This document shows, piece after piece, positions 10,844 to 22,813 of a stretch of DNA of 64,000 bases. Every line of letters begins with the position of its first letter. The stretch's first letter is position 1. A model generated the notes under the pieces. It saw nothing but the letters and a program-made list of their open reading frames with translations, was not told the origin of the DNA and did no database searches. The position numbers and the translations under genes were made by a program. This DNA is from Exophiala sp. HKRS030 (taxonomy: Eukaryota > Ascomycota > Eurotiomycetes > Chaetothyriales > Herpotrichiellaceae), in assembly GCA_023897205.1 (NCBI GenBank), contig JAHWDD010000008.1, positions 1,984,001 to 2,048,000 of the forward strand. Direction: 5' to 3'.

Positions 10844-13800
10844 TCAGCGAGAGCTGCCGTGCATCTTTTGTAGACTCGACCAGCTCCCCCAAGTCACGCC
10901 TAGCCAAGTGGAAATGTTTTTGGCACCCCTCAGGTCCTGTATACGCCGGCTGCCCCGCATTTGAACCGGATCAGCCCCGGACTCTAAAAGAAATTTTACA
11001 AAATAAGCTGCATTCCGTGTGTTCCTAGTGCAAGCCCTGTAGAGTGCAAGAGACTTATCTCTTGTTCCGGATTGACCCTCGACTCGGGCACCATTCTGTA
11101 TTAGCCATCTCCCGACTTCGACTGAACATTGGCCCTCTGCTTCAGCTCTGAGAAGCTCCTCGAGGTCGTTCTTCGTCAAGCTTTGTCTGCAAAGCTCCAA
11201 AATTTGAATGATGATACTGCCCGATTCGGCTTTGTTCCGATAAAGAAGAGAGGATTCGTTCAAGGCTTTAGACCCACCACGGTCATCAATGTTGAACCCG
11301 CTGTCCCTTAAAGTGAGAATAGCGTCCAGCCGCTGTTTTGGATTGACTAGATTAGTCGCGTGATCAAATGCGTTGCCCTCCCCAATACTCCGCTGGACTC
11401 TCACGAAACCTGTTTCTAAGGCCCAATCACGCCTGTTGTGGTCACAGCCAGTGCCAAGGAGGTACTTGGCAACTTCCAAGTTGTAGGCTCGAATAGCCAC
11501 ATTGAGCGGCGACACTACCTTCTCAAAATCTTCACCTCTTCTGAAATATGCTTCGTCGACAGACAGGCCCGAGCTAACAAACTTCGCAACCATGGCGGTA
11601 GAGGAGCACCGTAGAGCTACGAGGTAAAGTTTGTCTGTGAGTTGTTCTGGAATATTTTCCAGGAATTTCGAGACAAATCCTACCTCTCCAGCCTTCACTG
11701 CTTCTGTTAGAACAAATTCGACATTCTCAGGGTCGATATCTTGGATAATTGGGTACTCTGTCATGGCTGGTTCCCGAGATGGATGGCACTGGTCCAGGTG
11801 TTGAGTCAGACTTCTTTTGGTCTTGAACCCTATTTCGCCAAATGTGCACCCAGATTCTGGACATTTGAATGGTCTATCATGGTCCAAGAGATGTTTATCT
11901 CTGCCTTTCCTGTTGTCAAAACCACGTCGATGATGGCGGCAAGTTATTCTGTCACACTTGTAGATGGACAGTCCATATAGGTGCTTGAGCGTCTGACAGT
12001 GACACTCAGGCCGGTGTCTTGTGTCAGGGCAGAGCATGGACTCGATGGTTTGATAGAAATTTCCGTAAATAGCGAATATGTTTAGTGGGCTTTCGGAGTC
12101 GACTAGCGTGACTAGCGAACGGGACGGTTGTCAGCAGAAAGAAACCATTGTCAGCCACGCTAAATTACCTGTTTGTAGGCTGGTAAATGGTGCGGTGAAC
12201 ATCATATACGCCTGTTCCTGGGATAATAAAGTTGAAAGATCTGGCCAATCGTCCTTGATAGAATGAAAATCCTGGTTCTTCGGTGGGATCTTGTTCGAAG
12301 ACGCAATTCCATTGAAGCTTTCCATGCGCTGTACCAGATCCTGAGCCTCTTCGCAGAGAAAATTTCTTTCTCGTTTATTCGTTTGGCGTTCGATGTAGAG
12401 TTTTAGATGGGTTATCCATTGGGTTGCGGCGTAATGGAAGAAAACAAATTCCCCAGACAGTATAGCTTGCTTAATATCTTCATCTTCCTCATACTCGAGG
12501 CATTCAAAACCGAGAAACGTAATACAAGTTCGGCAAATATCAAGTCGGGCATCTTGGAGATCGATGAAAGGCTCGTTTTGCTGATTCGTGAGGAATCTAG
12601 ATGCGTCAGTATCGACTTCATGACCAAACCTCCGGTGTTCAAATACTGTTTTGCTGTGAAGTGGACAAACCGAATGCTAGTATCGTCTTGAACTTCAACA
12701 ATAGGGCCGCAGAGATACAGCACATTGAGAAAGACTCTGCAGTCCTTCGACATGCTTCTTTCCCCTTCCCGAATTGAGAACGCAGCCTCGAGCTCATGCT
12801 TCTGAAGCGATACTTGAGAGCCTGCAATCCAGCTCAATATTCTTTTGACTTGACTGCGGTCACTTCCAGACAACCTTTCCGTAATACGTACTAGGATCCG
12901 ACCGTAACTATCAGAACAGTGTCAATTCCGATTATTCAGCCCTCGTCGAGTGATAGTCTTACGCTTCATCAAGGCCACGAGGAAGTGCATCCAACTCCTC
13001 TTTGATTCTGTGCAAACTACTCAGATATGCGATATTGTCCAGCACGAGCCTGGCATAAAGAATCATCCCTGCATGCTCATTAGCTCTGATATTTTGCTCC
13101 ATGGTAACTGTGTACCTACCTTTTGACTTTGATGCCAGTGGTGCGAGGAGGGTCCTGATCTCTGCAACGGTATAACCATCAAACTCGCTGCAGCTGAGCC
13201 ATTCATTGACCCTCCCTTGAACAAAGTGCTGGATGTCCCCGAGATTGTTAGAATGAAGGTGAATGCGACCTGCCTCATTCCGCATGATCCTGACGATGTT
13301 GTCCTCGCTTCGACTACTAATCAGTAATTTTATTTCGTTACATTCCTTTTTTACCTCCAACAGTGTCCTAAGAAGGAAAGATCTCTCAATCTCGTCGATC
13401 TCGTCGACCCCATCGACCACGATGTACGTCGGGTTGGACATCTGAAGCATTTTGATGAAAAGAGTTTTGAGGCAGTCAGTGTTGCTCGAAATTCCTCGGT
13501 AATTGCTTTGAACTTCTCGACAGAGGGCTTCATGCAAATCCGCATTTTCCAGCGCTAGTTGGAAGATCAGCGACTGAAGAACTTTGGCCGTCGTCAATTT
13601 TTGTTCCTGGAAACTAAGGAACGCAAATACTGTGCAACTGTTGATTTGGCGTTGAGCGATGTCGATGATATATGCCGAAAGATACGACTTTCCTGCCACC
13701 ACTTAGCATAATTGCTGACGAAAAGCTCGATTGAAGCTAGAGATACCTGCTCCTGGAATACCCTCGATCCACAAGACCTGCTTTGATTTGTTACTGGTCT

Positions 13801-14831
13801 TAAACCAGGCGCTGAATTCCTCATTCTTTTCAACCCATTTCCCAGAGTCTGGAGAGCGGCGTTTACGAAATGTCTCAAGATCATCGTCGTACAGTCTTGG
13901 GGATAAAGATTGCTGTACAGTAGCAAAATCCTGACGACGCTGAAACTCTTCATCACGTTCGTAGTTCTTCAAGGCCTCAGCATATGCGGCCTGTGCATCT
14001 TGGATGCTGGCCAGGGTGACCTCGCTGCTGATAAGAGCGGTATGCCGCTCAATATTGTTCATGATGATGGTGATTTTGTTGCCATACTTTGGCCACATGG
14101 ATTCAAAGTAGAGCTCCCACTCTGCACGACCGTGAGCCAAGAGTATCTGTTGTGCTAATCTGGACAGCCTAAGGAGGCTTCTTTACTTACTCTTTGACTT
14201 GAAGAAATTCAATGCTGTGACATGAAAATCTAAAATATCGCGGAGAAATACCAACAAGAGCCTTTTCAGAGTATCATTAGACTTGAAGAGCTCAAGGTAC
14301 TTCCTGAACTGAGGCAGCCGGTCTCCAATTTGCCCCATTGTGTCGATGATTTTATCATAGCTTTTCACGAGAGTGCTGGAAATCTGCGTGCCAACGGTAT
14401 GAGCTAGTGATTAATTGCTACCAGTGGAGATTGGCAGAGGTGTTTGACGGCCATACCTGGATCAACAGTTTGATGGGCCCCTGGTGGATAATAATGTTAG
14501 CCTGATGGCCACAACGAGCGAAACCTATGCTCTTTTTTTTTTGGCTTCCTACCCAAATAAGAGATAGTAGGTCCCCCTTTGCCTGAGACAGAACGTCGAG
14601 AACTCCAACGTACTGCTGTAGATTCTGGAGATACGGTCTTATTCTGTTCAAGTGTCTCATGTTCCCTGTTCGGGCTTGCTCCTCTTGGAGTTTCTGCGTG
14701 TAGTCATAGACATCGTCTATCGATGTAAACTTGGAAAAATCGTAGTCTTGGGGCCGTTTCAGAGTCTTGAAGAACTCCTTCTTCGCGATTTCGTACGCTT
14801 CTTCGAAGTTCGACGGCAGCAATGCAGCCAT
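10844..14831 (-). CDS. STAND receptor: N-terminal helical domain, NACHT ATPase, C2H2 fingers, ankyrin repeats
   Basis: NLR-like signalling NTPase of the fungal NACHT family. Nine exons are read: 14831-14553, 14480-14457, 14383-14191, 14121-13747, 13692-13120, 13068-12963, 12907-12647, 12596-12169 and 12111-10844, about 1168 residues. The N-terminal 250 residues (FEEAYEIAKKEFFKTLKRP, DFSKFTSIDDVYDYTQKLQ, ISSTLVKSYDKIIDTMGQ) match the helical domain, DUF7708 type, that precedes NACHT in many fungal proteins. Walker A is GIPGAGKS at about 286-293 and is formed across a splice junction. Walker B is TYIVVDGVDE at about 379-388. A cysteine/histidine block with C2H2-like spacing lies at about 784-854. 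Ankyrin-like repeats fill the C-terminus (KFLLESGADP and similar). Such proteins are thought to sense non-self or damage and trigger cell-death responses. That role is family knowledge; the ligand is unknown. The frame is intact. Confidence 0.85.
14457..14480 (-). other. 24-base microexon of the STAND gene
   Basis: Exon 2 encodes only GPIKLLIQ. It is flanked by introns of 72 and 73 bases with proper ends (gtagga/ccaccag and gtatgg/cacgcag). Joined, it restores LLSLIWGPIKLLIQISS, the usual reading of this N-terminal domain, which is why I accept so short an exon. Confidence 0.75.
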
Positions 14832-17702
14832 TGTTCAGCCTTGTTTCAGACTGCGCCGCAAGTGTCCTTGCCGTTTGTCTCGAAGAGATTGAGAAGCCTC
14901 TTACTTCCAAGATCGCAGCACTACTAACAGTAGAAGTGCATCGATGCTTAATCCATGCGAGACTGTACTCAGGTTGTGAAAGGAAGGGTGCCGGGTCCAA
15001 CTCACGGTTGAGAATAGCATCTCAGCGACATTCAAGGCTCGGCCTTGATGCCCAAGAGACAACTTATTGTGGCCAATCAAGGCTTCATATTGGGCGTAAT
15101 GCCCAGTTAGGCGCTAAGCAGCACCATCCACGGCTGCGCCTCTAAACAGGCTTATTCAGGCTCGCTCATGCACCTTGACCTTCCACGGGGCGAAATATAT
15201 CGTGTTAGACTTCGCGTAAGGTTGCTAAACCTCTAGATTTTATCGAAGTATAGCATTACAACAGTAATCGACTGAGAAGGATCTAACATTCCATGATAAA
15301 TCAGACATCTTAACGGACAGAAACAATCCCACAAGTGATACCTACGGAAAGGGAACTCCAAACACGGCCTTTGTCGTTTTATCACACTCCGTTGTCTCTA
15401 GCAGAAGCATCGACGACCTCCATCGTGACCAAGTTGATTTCCACGATTGGCAAAAAGAGTTTAGAGACGGTATCCCTGCGCCAGCGCTTCGGTGCTCAAA
15501 GGTTTGATCTTTTGTAAACTCCAGCCTTATCGCTGTGCAGGGAGATAGTCGTTGCCAACACTCGACGCCACCTCTTTCTGGGACGTTTGGGGTCTGACTT
15601 TGGTGATAAGGGGGCTCCATTGGCCGCTGAGCCCAGGTTGAATCATGTTGCGCAAACCCAAGCCGGTGTGGTGATGGCAAGGCAAAATTCAGGCTTGGCC
15701 ACAAACTCACTAGTCGTCTCAGCCACCCTGCCACCCCTTCTGCATGCAAGCCATCCACTGAGGTAGCTCTGCGATTACTGGAGCATAACTAGCACGTGAG
15801 GGAGCTCAGCAGGAGCAGAAAGACGGTGAAAGGGAAGGGCAAAAAAGAGAGAGGGAATAGAAGGGAGGGGAAGAGGCTGCGATATGATCATACGCCTGAA
15901 TAGTCGTTAGCCTTACCGGGGCGCAGCGCCAGGGGATGAGTCAGCTGGACGACCTGCTTCAAGGACAGTTTGGGGACATATAGTTATATGTCCTGAGTTC
16001 TTGACTTCTCTGAACAACAATTGTTGATACACAGCACATTGTCAACCCTGGGCGTCGAGACTGTAAACCTGCAGAAGATGTACACATGTATCTTGAGATA
16101 TCATGATCGGAATGGCCGGAACCCCCTTATGCTTTGACAACAACCCCCTCTCCTGCTTTTCCCTTGTAACATTCGACAATTGAACCCAGCACCTCTCCCA
16201 ACGTAGTCTTTCTCGGCCACTGCCCGAGCCACTGAGTATTTGAGTCAGTCAGTGGACTCGACTCGACTCGACCCCGACAACGCATCAGAGAAGCCATGGC
16301 CAGAATCGTCCCCAAGCAACCACACTACTATACGGAGCGCATCTACGCGAAATCGGTCTGCGTAGTCTCGGCGATACTGTGCATACATAGCACACCAAGC
16401 AAGACGGCTCCCACCCCGCCTGTCACTCATGATTGCAGGAGCTGGGGGAGCCAGGGTGACCTGAGCCGGGGGAGGAGGGGAAAAGGGGGAGGGGGTGAGC
16501 GCATATTGTGGAGACGACGTGAAATGCCCTATGATCTACATATGGAGTACATACTGTACTCGGTACTCCATACAACAGTCATAGACTTTGCAGAACAAAT
16601 AACAAAGGATTGTGAATGACTACTCCACAGATGATCAAGCCAGGATGGAATCAGGTGGGGAATTCATAACTCTAACCAAAGCCTTTAGCACTCAGGAGCA
16701 CAGCAACCGCCGGGTGCGCAATAACGCCAACGCCAACGCCAGACGCCATGGATGAGGAGTCGAACAAACTCAAAAGCCTAAGATCGCCGCGACTCGTTTG
16801 GAATTTTCTTCTTGAAATGCCTTTTTTTGGAGCTACGAAATGCGGTGCCGCATGGCCAGAAAGAGTTAGTCAATCTTAGTCCCGCGATTCGTTCTCCCCA
16901 CCCCGGACCCTCCATTCTGGGGTCGAAGCTAGTTGGCTACAGTGATTCGTCACGGCGTCTTCTTAGTTGGGTACTCAGTAATGGGTACTCCGTGATGTAA
17001 ATCTGGGCCTTGTTTGGTGCGGTGGGTTGAGATGAGGAACTTGGGGAAATTGTACAGTATCTCGTGTCAACCTTGATCCAAGGGCCAAAGGATGTCGATT
17101 GCTCTGATGGTCGATTCATCGTGCCATCATGGCATTGTTCGGAATATATCGGAGCTTTTCATTGAGGAATCACGATACAGTTCGTGATCGACAACGCAGA
17201 GTAGCATTGAACACGTGAGAGTAAAATCAAGTGAGCTTCTAAGCTGAGAACCTCATGACTGTGTGTAACCGGATTCATATACATACATCTTCAGCCAGCT
17301 AATGGCTACGTAGCTTCTTGCAGTAGGTGAATTCGTCCCTGCATCCGCCTGTGATCTTTTCATCCCCTTGTTCTGCTAGATTGCCCTGAACCATAGAGCC
17401 ATATCTTCATAGCTTCAACTATTCTCATCCAGAGAACTTGTGTGCGCATTTTCCAAAATCTTGGCTCAGCATTAGTCGTAATGGCGTTGTGGACAACTAG
17501 CCTCATCAAACCGTATATAACTTTTGCAATGAACGATTGCCTCCTTCATACTGGGTATCCCGCGTAGCCAATCTCTTTCTCCTCCTTTTCCCAAAACATA
17601 AAGTCCTCGTATGTACAATTTGTGATCCATTGTCGAACTGAAATATGGCCAATTTAGACTCCAATATATTCAAACCATCTGAGACGCAGCCAGAGGTATT
17701 CC
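14832..17702. other. 2.9 kb intergenic region
   Basis: No gene is supported on either strand. Open frames are short, lack domains and overlap each other. There are purine-rich tracts near 15820-15880 and 16460-16500. It should hold the STAND promoter on its left and the 3' end of the FacB-like gene on its right. Confidence 0.55.
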
Positions 17703-20417
17703 TCAAGCTTGCACTCCGTGAAAGTCAAATTCGTCGTCCACAGGCATTGTAATCCCTCGATATCGGTCGGTCAGATCAATGTGTTCTCCTGGCGCACTTG
17801 AGCCATTATTGCTGGGTGGCGCCGAGAATAAAAAATCATCTCCACTGGTCAATGACTCTTCAGAGAAGCTTAAAAGACTCTGAGGTACATTGCCCTTTGA
17901 ACAATAATCATCTGGGCCGAGGTGCCACGTTTCAGGAGCCCATTCATTGCTAACAGGCTGATAAATTGAAGATCCATTATCGGGCAACTCTGCGTATAAG
18001 GCGGCCTGTGATCCGTCAAAATTGTTCAGTAATTGCTCCCAGCTAGCATTTGCGATTGTTGGGGTTTGTTGTTTGCGAGGGGTAGCATTGTGCTCGATGA
18101 AGTTCGTGTTGGGAGTCAACAAAGTCCCCAGTGGCAGGTAGTCAAGGTTGATAGAAGGAGGATTGATGGTTTGAACAGGCACGGTAGCAGCAACCGTTGT
18201 GTGATTCGCGACGACCGGAGCAGATCTTGTGGAAGAGACGCTCACAGTGCTGCCAGCACGAGCGGCAGGACTTCGACTCTGGATGTTGGTCTGTGGGACA
18301 GTTGCGCGCCTGGGCCATCGTCTGGCTTGGCTTTGTTGTTGAATGAAGACCAACGTGATGCAATGGCTTGAATTTGCTTCCGAGCAGACTTGGATTTCAT
18401 TTCCGCAGGAGAGTCCATATTCGGGCTTGCTTTAGAAGATGTAGTTTCCGCCTCGGAGCCTTTGGACGAGGATCTTGGTCGCATGTCCAAAGGGACGAAT
18501 TGCCGAGCTATTTTTTGAAGTTCGTTTGCTGCGTGCGCATTCTCGGTACCCAAGATGGTAAGCAAAAGTGACAGGGACTTCTGATTGTCCTTGACAAGCT
18601 TGCTGTCGTCATCCAAGTCGAGCGACTGCCACATTATCGAAAAGGTAGCATCGAGGAGAAGATCAGTCTTGTTTAGAGGAAAAGTGTAATTCATGCGTCG
18701 TTCTAACAAGAGATCAAGGATTTGTGAGATGTGTTTGCCTGCGGCGGCAAGGTTAATGCTAGCAGCGGAGGCAGCACTGCCCGAGCCATGGCAGAGTAAT
18801 GGTCGATGAATTAAGCTTCGTGTGTAAAAGTACGCCAGGGACTGTTCATGTCAGCTATGAATTGAAAGGACGGGGGAAAGGCTGTACCAGTAGTGGGGAT
18901 CTGCAGCTGATCAAATTGGTGGCTGGTTTATCATTGCAGAAGCGAAGACGCAGATGCTGTGGTAGCTCCTCGGACCATTGATCAAGTTCGTCAGACAGAG
19001 CATGTAGTTTGGTCAAGGATAGCTGATAACTGGATTTGGCTGGGTAAAGATTTTCCAAGACTTTGGACAGCACTCTGGAGACACGGAAAAGAGCAAGAGC
19101 GCTAGAGATTTTGGTCAACTCTCCCGGAAGAGTTGGCGCAAAACCTTGGGAGCTCAAGTTTTCATCGTCAACGTCGGCAGGGTATTCGGTCGTTATATCA
19201 TGATCACGCAGCAGCATGGGTGTACCCGCAGCAGCTGATGTAAATCTGAAGAAAGAGTCAGTTGGAAGTTCGTCTGTATATGATTGGATATTCATACTTG
19301 TCAAGTACATATTGAGTCCAGAAAACCTTTTTCTTGGTCTCTGCTTCGAGTGGTGATAGATTGTGATACTTGTGGTCTTGGTGCAATCCCAACTCGTGGC
19401 ACATTGAGACTGCTATACTCCGATGTCGGGCGAGGTGTGTATAGTCGGCTCGGAGAAGATAGCAGATTTGCGCGAGCAAATGACATTGCAGTGTAGACAA
19501 GCTGGCGGTGGAAGATGTCGAGTATAGAGCTTTGCGCCAGTGACTTTCATAGGATGGCGTACTTTTCTTGGAGGTAGACATGGAAGACAGAGCCGAGATT
19601 TCAAAGATTAGGAAGAGTTGCGCCAGGGATTGCTTGTTGTTCTGCCAATTTCCGGCTTCTGGATTGGTAATGTACTGTTCATACACTCTGAGGAAAGTCG
19701 GCCTATGAAGAACTGGCAAGAGAGGCTGCCACTCTTGGAAGTAGAGGTCTGCAAAGGTTAGCGAAGGGTCTCCACACAATGGCAAAAGTTCTGCATACTG
19801 ATGTACTGATCTGAGAGAATGCGCGGAGGGACCTTTGCGTTCACTGAAGGACGGGTCGATTGAATGGCAGTCAGTAAGGGCGTGGATGAGATTGCTGTCA
19901 CTTGGCCGCCGGCGTCTTGAATCTTTTGTTCGAATGCTTCGATGAAGGAAGCGACTGTAGAGGTACCAGTAGAGGTTGCCTTTGGCGAAACGGGCATTGG
20001 GATTTCCACGTGCAGGACTTCTTCGCGAATGGATTCGACCTCTGCTTTGACCTGAGCAGCGTGCGAGGGTGAGAGGGAGGCGGAGCATTTCCGAGAAGGC
20101 GGCGAAAAGCTGTGGATTCGTGAGAGCATGTCGATTTTCTCGTCCTTCTCGTCCAAGAGGTCTTTTAACTCCTTGACCTCAGCCTCGAGTCCACGGACCC
20201 TGTCTTCCAGTGACTCGGTGTAGCCCCTGGGAAAGGCTCGTCGACTGAGCTTGTCGCTCGTCTTGCATTCGAAGCCGACATTAGAACATTGAGTACAAGT
20301 TGGTCGAATCCCATCACAGCGAATCTTCTTACTTCTGCAACGGTCACAAGCCTGTGCGATGCGACTGGCTGCACTGCTGCCCACCCGTATCATCTTCATG
20401 GGGAGTATTCCTGGCAT
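17703..20417 (-). CDS. facB: FacB/Cat8-like Zn2Cys6 activator of acetate and gluconeogenic genes, with one frameshift
   Basis: In Aspergillus, FacB activates acetate use (acetyl-CoA synthase, glyoxylate cycle, amdS); yeast Cat8 controls gluconeogenesis. Exons are 20417-19799, 19748-19298, 19245-18888 and 18841-17703, with introns of 50, 52 and 46 bases. The zinc cluster has cysteines at 24, 27, 34, 41, 44 and 51 (CDRC, IRC, CTQC) and is followed by [14 protein letters not shown] and a leucine-rich coiled coil ([20 protein letters not shown]), the FacB/Cat8 signature. The middle region holds the fungal-trans domain ([40 protein letters not shown]). Reading shifts frame near 18312-18316. The upstream frame runs through [14 protein letters not shown] and would stop at 18242; family-like sequence ([17 protein letters not shown]) continues in another frame. 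One missing base in the GGCCC run explains it. Allowing for that base the length is about 855, close to the 867 of Aspergillus FacB. Confidence 0.85.
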
Positions 20418-22813
20418 GGCGGCGTTGTCGTGTAAGAAAGTGTTGAGTAGAGTTGATCACAGTGGCAAAGACATGGAGCACTCTTGTTGAAGAGGAGCGT
20501 TTATGTCAAGGAAAGTTGCTGAGTGTAGGAGAATACTATCAAGCAATGCAGAGGTAGTAGAAGAATACGAAAGGACAAGAGGTCGATTATGACAGCATGC
20601 AAGCCTTTGTGCTCGAGACGGTCGGGATGCGATCGTCTGGGGATAAGTAGTTGCGACGGGGTCGAGATGCCTGTGGATTGGTGGTGGAGAAAGTGTGCGT
20701 GACAGAGTTTGCTAGGTTGCCAGGTCCTGGATGCTGGATCTCCGAAGGTGTATTTTTGTCAGGGCAAGGGGACAGAAAATCAAGTCAAGGACGGAAAGCG
20801 AAGAGTTGAGAGAAGGATCGATGGAGGTTTTGGTGGATTGACGAAGCGATGGTGATGTGACTCGGGGATTCTGGGGGGTGGATGAGGAGTGCGGGTGATT
20901 TTGCGGGAGTGGACTGGGGCGGATGGGGCGTGCAGCCTGCAGAGTCAGAATCTGAATCTGGCGTTACGGGTATTCTAGAGACTTCCTGACTGGGAGTGTG
21001 TAAGCCGTGGTCTGGTGGTTCAGGTGGTACGGTACTAGTTAGATGACAAGGTGGGTAGAGGCTGAAGCTACCAAGGGTTCGGATGTTGTTGAGGGTCGAG
21101 ATAGAAAGAGAGAGGCACGAAAAGTGCGCAGTGCGCAGTGTGCAGTGTTCAGAGTGCAGTGGCACTGGGGATTGTGCATCGATCTCAACCGTTCTTTCCA
21201 TGTAATGCCGGGATTCGGGTTGGGAAGCCACGGGAAGCCAAGCTGGGGCGTGTGGAATGGAAGGTGCGAAGGGCCTTCCTTTCCACTTTAGCAAAATGAC
21301 CCTTAGCAAAGGCAGTTGCGAGTTGCGAGTTGCGTGGCTTCCATGCTACAATGTCTGCGAGACTAGGTAGGTACGGGTATGGACCACTCGCAGAATTCTC
21401 CCATCGTGCTTTCCCCCAATCATTCAACAACAATGTCACTCGACGTCTAGGCACGTCCAGGGTTTAACACGAAGTGATCCGCATCACCGATGATCCACAG
21501 ACCTTTTGCCTTCAAGGATTCTTCCACACGGAACTCTTGGGAAAGATTCATTTGTCCAGGGTCTTAGTTAATTCTTCCAAGCTTTGGCACGCCAGGGCTT
21601 TCCGATTATTGTCTTGTTGATGACGCCTCGCCCTACACGCTACACACAGGATAGAAGTCGCCCTCGAGACCATTTTCTTCCCCCGGACAGGTTAGATTCT
21701 ACAGCTCGAAAATGACAGGTTCAACTTCTCCTTCGTCCTTGGATACTTGGTCCATGCAAGGTTCCATCCTCACCCCCGCAAAAGACAGCATTTGGGAAGG
21801 CTTGTTCTTTGATCCAATGGCTCATCAAAGCCTTTGATCACATCCAAATGTCGATGATCGGCATGAATAGCTCACATTTCATTACAAGTGGCTATCGAGT
21901 TGAGCGAATCGAGTCGATCTAGCACCAACGCCCACGCTCAGAGTCAATCGTAGAGTCCCGAGTATATCTGGTGGTTGTCTGTCCATGTCCACCAATCAGC
22001 GTCGGTCATGACGAAACTTCCATCAATCCGAGCTTCGTCCGTCCGCCTGGAGGACTTCTCTCCACTCATATGACAAGTCACTCACAGCTCATCGTTCACC
22101 TCGATTTCGACCTTTGTGTTCTTTTCCACGCACGGCCTCACTGGCTCACTACAGCCTGCCCATAGAGTCCCATCCATATCCGACTTAACACGTAAAAGCC
22201 GAATGCCAATGTGACCACGCCCGGGTAGACCCATGTTCGAATCCTCGGGTCAGGCTCGTTAACAAACCCGCAAGTCATGGTGGTAATTAAGGAGTATTGC
22301 TGAATGCACTCTTCCGTCATCACCTTTTGGTACCTGGAGGCTGGAGACCGTCTTCTGGCGTGAGGCCTAGAAGCCCTAGAGAAATCCAGGTTGCATGATC
22401 CGTCCGCGTACTCCCACCGCACTAGGCAAAAAAGGGACTGAGTTCACAAGACCTTGAACAATCAGCGCAACCGTCAAACCATGCTCTGACTCTGCCTGAG
22501 CGGAGCCGTGCGGGAAAGCCTATTTGGGAAAGATTACGATAGACGAGCGACTTGCAGCCTGCAGCAGCTATCCCAAGTCACCCGGCCATCAGTGTACACC
22601 CACACACCATCTACAACCACCCAGCGTCAGCTCACTCAAAACAATCGTGCCTACAATTTCTCACGCCACTCTTCGACTTTACACCGTGCCTACGGCACCG
22701 CTCCTCTAGCCTATTTTTTAGGCACCCTGATTCGTTTCAGGCCACGACAACGGCAGTTGGCTGTCTGGCGGCTTCTTTCCGGAATCGGGCCTAAAACAGT
22801 CTGGGAGAATTGC
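20418..22813. other. 2.4 kb intergenic region, promoter side of the FacB-like gene
   Basis: No gene is supported. The length is typical of the long upstream regions of major fungal regulators. Imperfect GTGCGCAGT-type repeats occur at 21125-21165. The frames at 20785-21309 and 22508-22843 show no domain and are probably chance. Confidence 0.5.

Noticed and set aside
14155..14190. 36-base reading of STAND intron 3
   Set aside because: It would be shorter than any other intron here and would insert 11 extra residues. The in-frame 69-base alternative (14190-14122) fits the domain better.
16245..16619. Overlapping open frames in the 14.8-17.7 kb gap
   Set aside because: Both strands are open over the same bases through composition; no start context, domain or splice support.
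18301..18380. An intron to explain the FacB-like frameshift
   Set aside because: The only GT-AG pairs of the right length remainder are 29 bases long or would delete the conserved IQAIASRW stretch, and their donors are poor.
22195..22265. tRNA-like B-box sequence (GTTCGAATCCTC)
   Set aside because: No T-arm stem, acceptor stem or A-box fits around it.
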